From: Pseudomonadota bacterium
GTDB taxonomy: Bacteria > Pseudomonadota > Gammaproteobacteria > Burkholderiales > Burkholderiaceae_D
Assembly (NCBI GenBank): GCA_023435945.1
Contig: JAEZLB010000068.1
Span: 1-8,939, forward strand
Direction of reading: 5' to 3'
Length of the DNA: 8,939 bases
The translations under genes and the position numbers were made by a program. The notes below the pieces were generated by a model. That model saw only the letters and a program-made list of their open reading frames with translations, was not told the DNA's origin and did no database searches. The number at the start of each line of letters is the position of its first letter. The stretch's first letter is position 1. Below are positions 7,008 through 8,939 of the stretch, one piece after another.

Positions 7008-8138
7008 ATGGAAATCAGGCATTATCTGATGGGGGGAGTATTCACCCTGCTTGCCTTATGCGGGCAGGCCTATGCGCAAGATGGCGTCACCGACACCACG
7101 ATACGCATCGGGCAGACTGCCGGTTTAACCGGCATCGTTGCAGCGCCAGTAAAAGAAATGAATGAAGGGGCGCTGGCCTATTTCCACATGGTGAACAAGC
7201 AGGGCGGCGTGCATGGACGGAAAATCGAACTGATTACGCTGGATGATAAGTTCGATCCCGCCCTGACCAAAGCCAATGCTGAAAACCTGATCAAAAAAGA
7301 ACGCTTGTTCTCCCTGTTTCAGGGGCGCGGCACACCCCACAACCAAGGTATTCTTCCTATACTCGCTGAAAACAAAATACCCCTGCTTGGTCCGGCAACT
7401 GGTGCTTCCGTCTTTCATATGCCGCTACATCCATGGCTATTCAATGTGCGCGCCAACTACCATGTGGAGATCGACGCCATCATCCGGCATCTGAACCTGA
7501 CCGGACTCAAGCGCATCAGCTTGCTGCATGTAGACGATGCCTTTGGCCGTGACGGCTTGGCCGGCTTTGAGCAAGCAATGTCGAGCACCGGCCTGACGCC
7601 GGTTTCCATCACCACCTTTGCCCGCGTCGATCCCGACAACGACGCGGCAGCAAAAGAAATCATCAAGCATGATCCGGCGGCAGTAATCATACTCAGTTCG
7701 TCGAAGAACACAGTGGGCGTGATCAAGGCTATTCGCAAACATGGCGGCTTCATGCAGCTCATTACCCTGTCAAATAACTCCTCGGAATTTTTCATCAACG
7801 ACCTGGGTCCCGATGGTGCTGGCGTCATCGTGTCGCAGGTCACGCCGGCGCAGTCGAATGCCACGCCGCTGGGCCAGGAGTTCCTGAAAGCCGCGAAGGA
7901 AACCAATGCCACGATTTCCTATGCGGCGATGGAAGGTTTCCTGAATGCGAAGGTGTTGGTGGAAGGGTTGAAACGGGCAGGGCGCGATCTCACCCGCGAG
8001 AAATTCGTGAAAGCGCTGGAATCGATAAAAAACATGGATTTCGGCGGTGTCGTCCTATCTTTTGGTCCTACTGATCGTACCGGCAGCGAATTCGTCGAGC
8101 TGACCATCATCAGCAGGTCGAAAAAATTCATTCGCTGA
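7008..8138 (+). CDS. Orphan LivJ/LivK-type periplasmic solute-binding protein
   Basis: The 376-residue product has a Sec signal peptide with basic tip, hydrophobic core and a likely signal peptidase I site after A-Y-A (residues 21-23). Cys18 is not in a lipobox, because Leu rather than Gly, Ala or Ser precedes it, so the mature protein should be soluble in the periplasm. The fold is the branched-chain amino acid binding protein family (Peripla_BP_6): strand T-I-R-I-G-Q-T-A-G-L-T-G, helix ending M-V-N-K-Q-G-G-V-H-G-R-K-I-E-L, then D-D-K-F-D-P. Later come the family segments I-S-L-L-H-V-D-D-A-F-G-R-D-G and A-A-V-I-I-L-S-S-S-K. Such proteins bind amino acids, amides, urea or aromatic acids; the ligand cannot be named here. 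No permease or ATPase gene adjoins it. Upstream is a Cache-containing c-di-GMP enzyme, so a sensing role is possible. A strong terminator follows. Confidence 0.93.
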   Translation: MEIRHYLMGGVFTLLALCGQAYAQDGVTDTTIRIGQTAGLTGIVAAPVKEMNEGALAYFHMVNKQGGVHGRKIELITLDDKFDPALTKANAENLIKKERLFSLFQGRGTPHNQGILPILAENKIPLLGPATGASVFHMPLHPWLFNVRANYHVEIDAIIRHLNLTGLKRISLLHVDDAFGRDGLAGFEQAMSSTGLTPVSITTFARVDPDNDAAAKEIIKHDPAAVIILSSSKNTVGVIKAIRKHGGFMQLITLSNNSSEFFINDLGPDGAGVIVSQVTPAQSNATPLGQEFLKAAKETNATISYAAMEGFLNAKVLVEGLKRAGRDLTREKFVKALESIKNMDFGGVVLSFGPTDRTGSEFVELTIISRSKKFIR

Positions 8139-8166
8139 TTTTTCGTTTTCTTCATTCACCTTATCC

Positions 8167-8192
8167 GGGCGGGCCATGGGTCCGCCCTTTTT
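8167..8192 (+). terminator. Rho-independent terminator of the solute-binding protein gene
   Basis: GGGCGGGCC (8167-8175) and GGTCCGCCC (8179-8187) form a nine-pair GC-rich stem with one G-U pair and an ATG loop, followed directly by five T (8188-8192). It begins 28 bases after the stop codon. It is the only textbook intrinsic terminator in the window and isolates the upstream gene from the phosphoribosyltransferase. Confidence 0.9.
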
Positions 8193-8225
8193 ACTCCGGC
8201 ACCCCAGACGGAAATTGCATGCTTT

Positions 8226-8279
8226 CCCCTTCACTTTCACCCCAATAAATCAGTCCATGCATTACTTTTGGTGAAGGGG
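8226..8279. repeat. Perfect 9-bp inverted repeat with a 36-base loop
   Basis: CCCCTTCAC (8226-8234) is the exact reverse complement of GTGAAGGGG (8271-8279). Inside the loop, TTCACC can pair instead with GGTGAA overlapping the right arm, so two registers are possible. It lies between the terminator and the phosphoribosyltransferase start. It could be an operator pair or a leader fold. A TATAGA (8284-8289) just after it could be a -10 box, but no good -35 accompanies it. Confidence 0.4.
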
Positions 8280-8298
8280 CGCCTATAGAGACCCTCGT

Positions 8299-8326
8299 CT
8301 TTCCATGCATGAAAGTCGGAGCTTTC
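8299..8326. repeat. CTTTC/GAAAG/CTTTC alternating arms
   Basis: CTTTC (8299-8303), GAAAG (8311-8315) and CTTTC (8322-8326) let the middle arm pair with either neighbour. The first loop contains the palindrome ATGCAT. Arms are only five bases, so the structure is weak and the role unknown. Confidence 0.25.
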
Positions 8327-8340
8327 AGCTCTGCTCAAAA

Positions 8341-8383
8341 GTCCGATCTAATCCCGCAATTTGCGGTCCAATAAAGGTCCGAT
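8341..8383. promoter_or_regulatory. Odd palindrome flanked by GTCC-type direct repeats, possible operator
   Basis: CCGCAA-T-TTGCGG (8354-8366) is a 13-base perfect palindrome around a central T, the shape of a dimeric repressor site. It is flanked by exact direct repeats GTCCGAT at 8341-8347 and 8377-8383, with a related GTCCAAT at 8366-8372. The block ends 38 bases before the phosphoribosyltransferase start, a suitable place for transcriptional control. No known regulator consensus is recognised. Confidence 0.35.
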
Positions 8384-8421
8384 TCATTGTCTGGCACCAT
8401 TGCCGTGAATGGAGCCGCTCC

Positions 8422-8939
8422 ATGCGAGATGAACATACTCCCTTCAAGAACCGCCGTGAGGCCGGCTTGCAGCTTGCAGCCGAACTGGCTTATCTGAAGA
8501 AGGAAAAACCCATCGTTCTGGCCCTGCCTCGTGGTGGCGTTCCGGTTGCCTATGAGATTGCTTATGCACTCTCGGCGCCGCTGGATGTGCTGCTGGTACG
8601 CAAGATCGGTGCCCCTTTCTTCCCCGAACTGGGAATAGGCGCCGTCGTGGAGGGCCCATCTCCGCAGCATGTGATTAACGAAGCGCTGGTCAACCGGCTC
8701 AATATTGACCCGGCTTACCTGCAGGAAGAACAGCAACGCCAGCTTGCGGAAATTAAAAGGCGACGCCAGCGTTACTGCGGCCACCATATGCCGCTGCAGG
8801 TACATGACCGTACCGTCATCGTGGTTGATGACGGCGTCGCAACCGGTGCGACCATGATGGTCGCCCTGAAAGCGCTCGCACAAAACCACGTACGCAGGTT
8901 GGTCTTTGCAGTACCGGTGGCACCGCCGGAGGTGATATC
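8422..8939 (+). CDS. COG1926-type phosphoribosyltransferase, N-terminal part (3' end outside window)
   Basis: An open frame from ATG 8422 runs off the right edge after 172 complete codons. A GGAG at 8411-8414, seven bases ahead, supports this start. The N-terminal half contains A-L-P-R-G-G-V-P-V-A-Y-E-I-A and D-V-L-L-V-R-K-I-G-A-P-F-F-P-E-L-G-I-G-A-V, both typical of the predicted phosphoribosyltransferases of COG1926. The PRPP-binding signature V-V-D-D-G-V-A-T-G-A-T is at residues 134-144, with both acidic residues present. Proteins of this family are about 210-230 residues alone, or longer when fused to a dienelactone-hydrolase-like domain; the missing end decides which. The physiological base or acceptor is not established for the family, so I give no pathway. 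It has its own upstream region and is insulated by the terminator at 8167-8192. Confidence 0.93.
   Translation, partial: MRDEHTPFKNRREAGLQLAAELAYLKKEKPIVLALPRGGVPVAYEIAYALSAPLDVLLVRKIGAPFFPELGIGAVVEGPSPQHVINEALVNRLNIDPAYLQEEQQRQLAEIKRRRQRYCGHHMPLQVHDRTVIVVDDGVATGATMMVALKALAQNHVRRLVFAVPVAPPEVI

Noticed and set aside
7059..7061. Cys18 of the solute-binding protein as a lipidation site
   Set aside because: The preceding residues are L-A-L, and a lipobox needs a small residue just before the cysteine. A-Y-A at 21-23 fits signal peptidase I better.
8335..8889. A 184-residue open frame on the - strand at the right edge
   Set aside because: It is antisense to the phosphoribosyltransferase frame, which has family motifs, a PRPP signature and a ribosome binding site. 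The - strand frame has none.
1..8939. Mobile element, CRISPR array, defence system or prophage
   Set aside because: No transposase, integrase, long terminal repeats, regularly spaced repeats or nuclease/defence domains were seen; all genes look like ordinary chromosomal families.

Overview
The window looks like chromosomal DNA of a Gram-negative betaproteobacterium of moderately high GC content. The best taxonomic clue is the long-form ThyA (324 aa, about 60 residues longer than the E. coli enzyme, ending APLTAPMAV), which matches the betaproteobacterial type as I remember it. A lipoprotein signal, a Sec signal peptide on a solute-binding protein and a periplasmic sensor domain all imply two membranes. 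Genus is not resolved. All genes lie on the + strand. I saw no tRNA, rRNA, insertion sequence, phage gene or CRISPR array.

Region 1 (1-3398) is a run of cell-envelope and housekeeping genes. It starts with the C-terminal half of an AttH/CrtC-type lipocalin-like protein. Fifteen bases later comes an MsbA-related half-size ABC exporter, probably co-transcribed. Thymidylate synthase (thyA) follows after 72 bases.

Region 2 (3399-6743) has a 198-base gap containing two mutually exclusive hairpins. Next is a small His/Met-rich lipoprotein, a 135-base leader with a hairpin over a purine-rich Shine-Dalgarno-like site, and a large membrane-bound Cache-PAS-GGDEF-EAL protein. That protein keeps the diguanylate cyclase motif, the inhibitory I-site and the phosphodiesterase motifs.

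Region 3 (6744-8192) has a structured intergenic segment with a plausible sigma70 promoter, then an orphan LivJ/LivK-type periplasmic solute-binding protein, closed by a strong rho-independent terminator.

Region 4 (8193-8939) has a 229-base gap rich in inverted and direct repeats, then the start of a COG1926-type phosphoribosyltransferase that runs off the window.

The most interesting idea is functional. The solute-binding protein has no permease or ATPase beside it, but it sits next to a c-di-GMP enzyme with a periplasmic sensor. It might act as a ligand-presenting partner, as NspS does for MbaA in Vibrio cholerae, though from a different binding-protein family. This is inference from gene order and architecture only.
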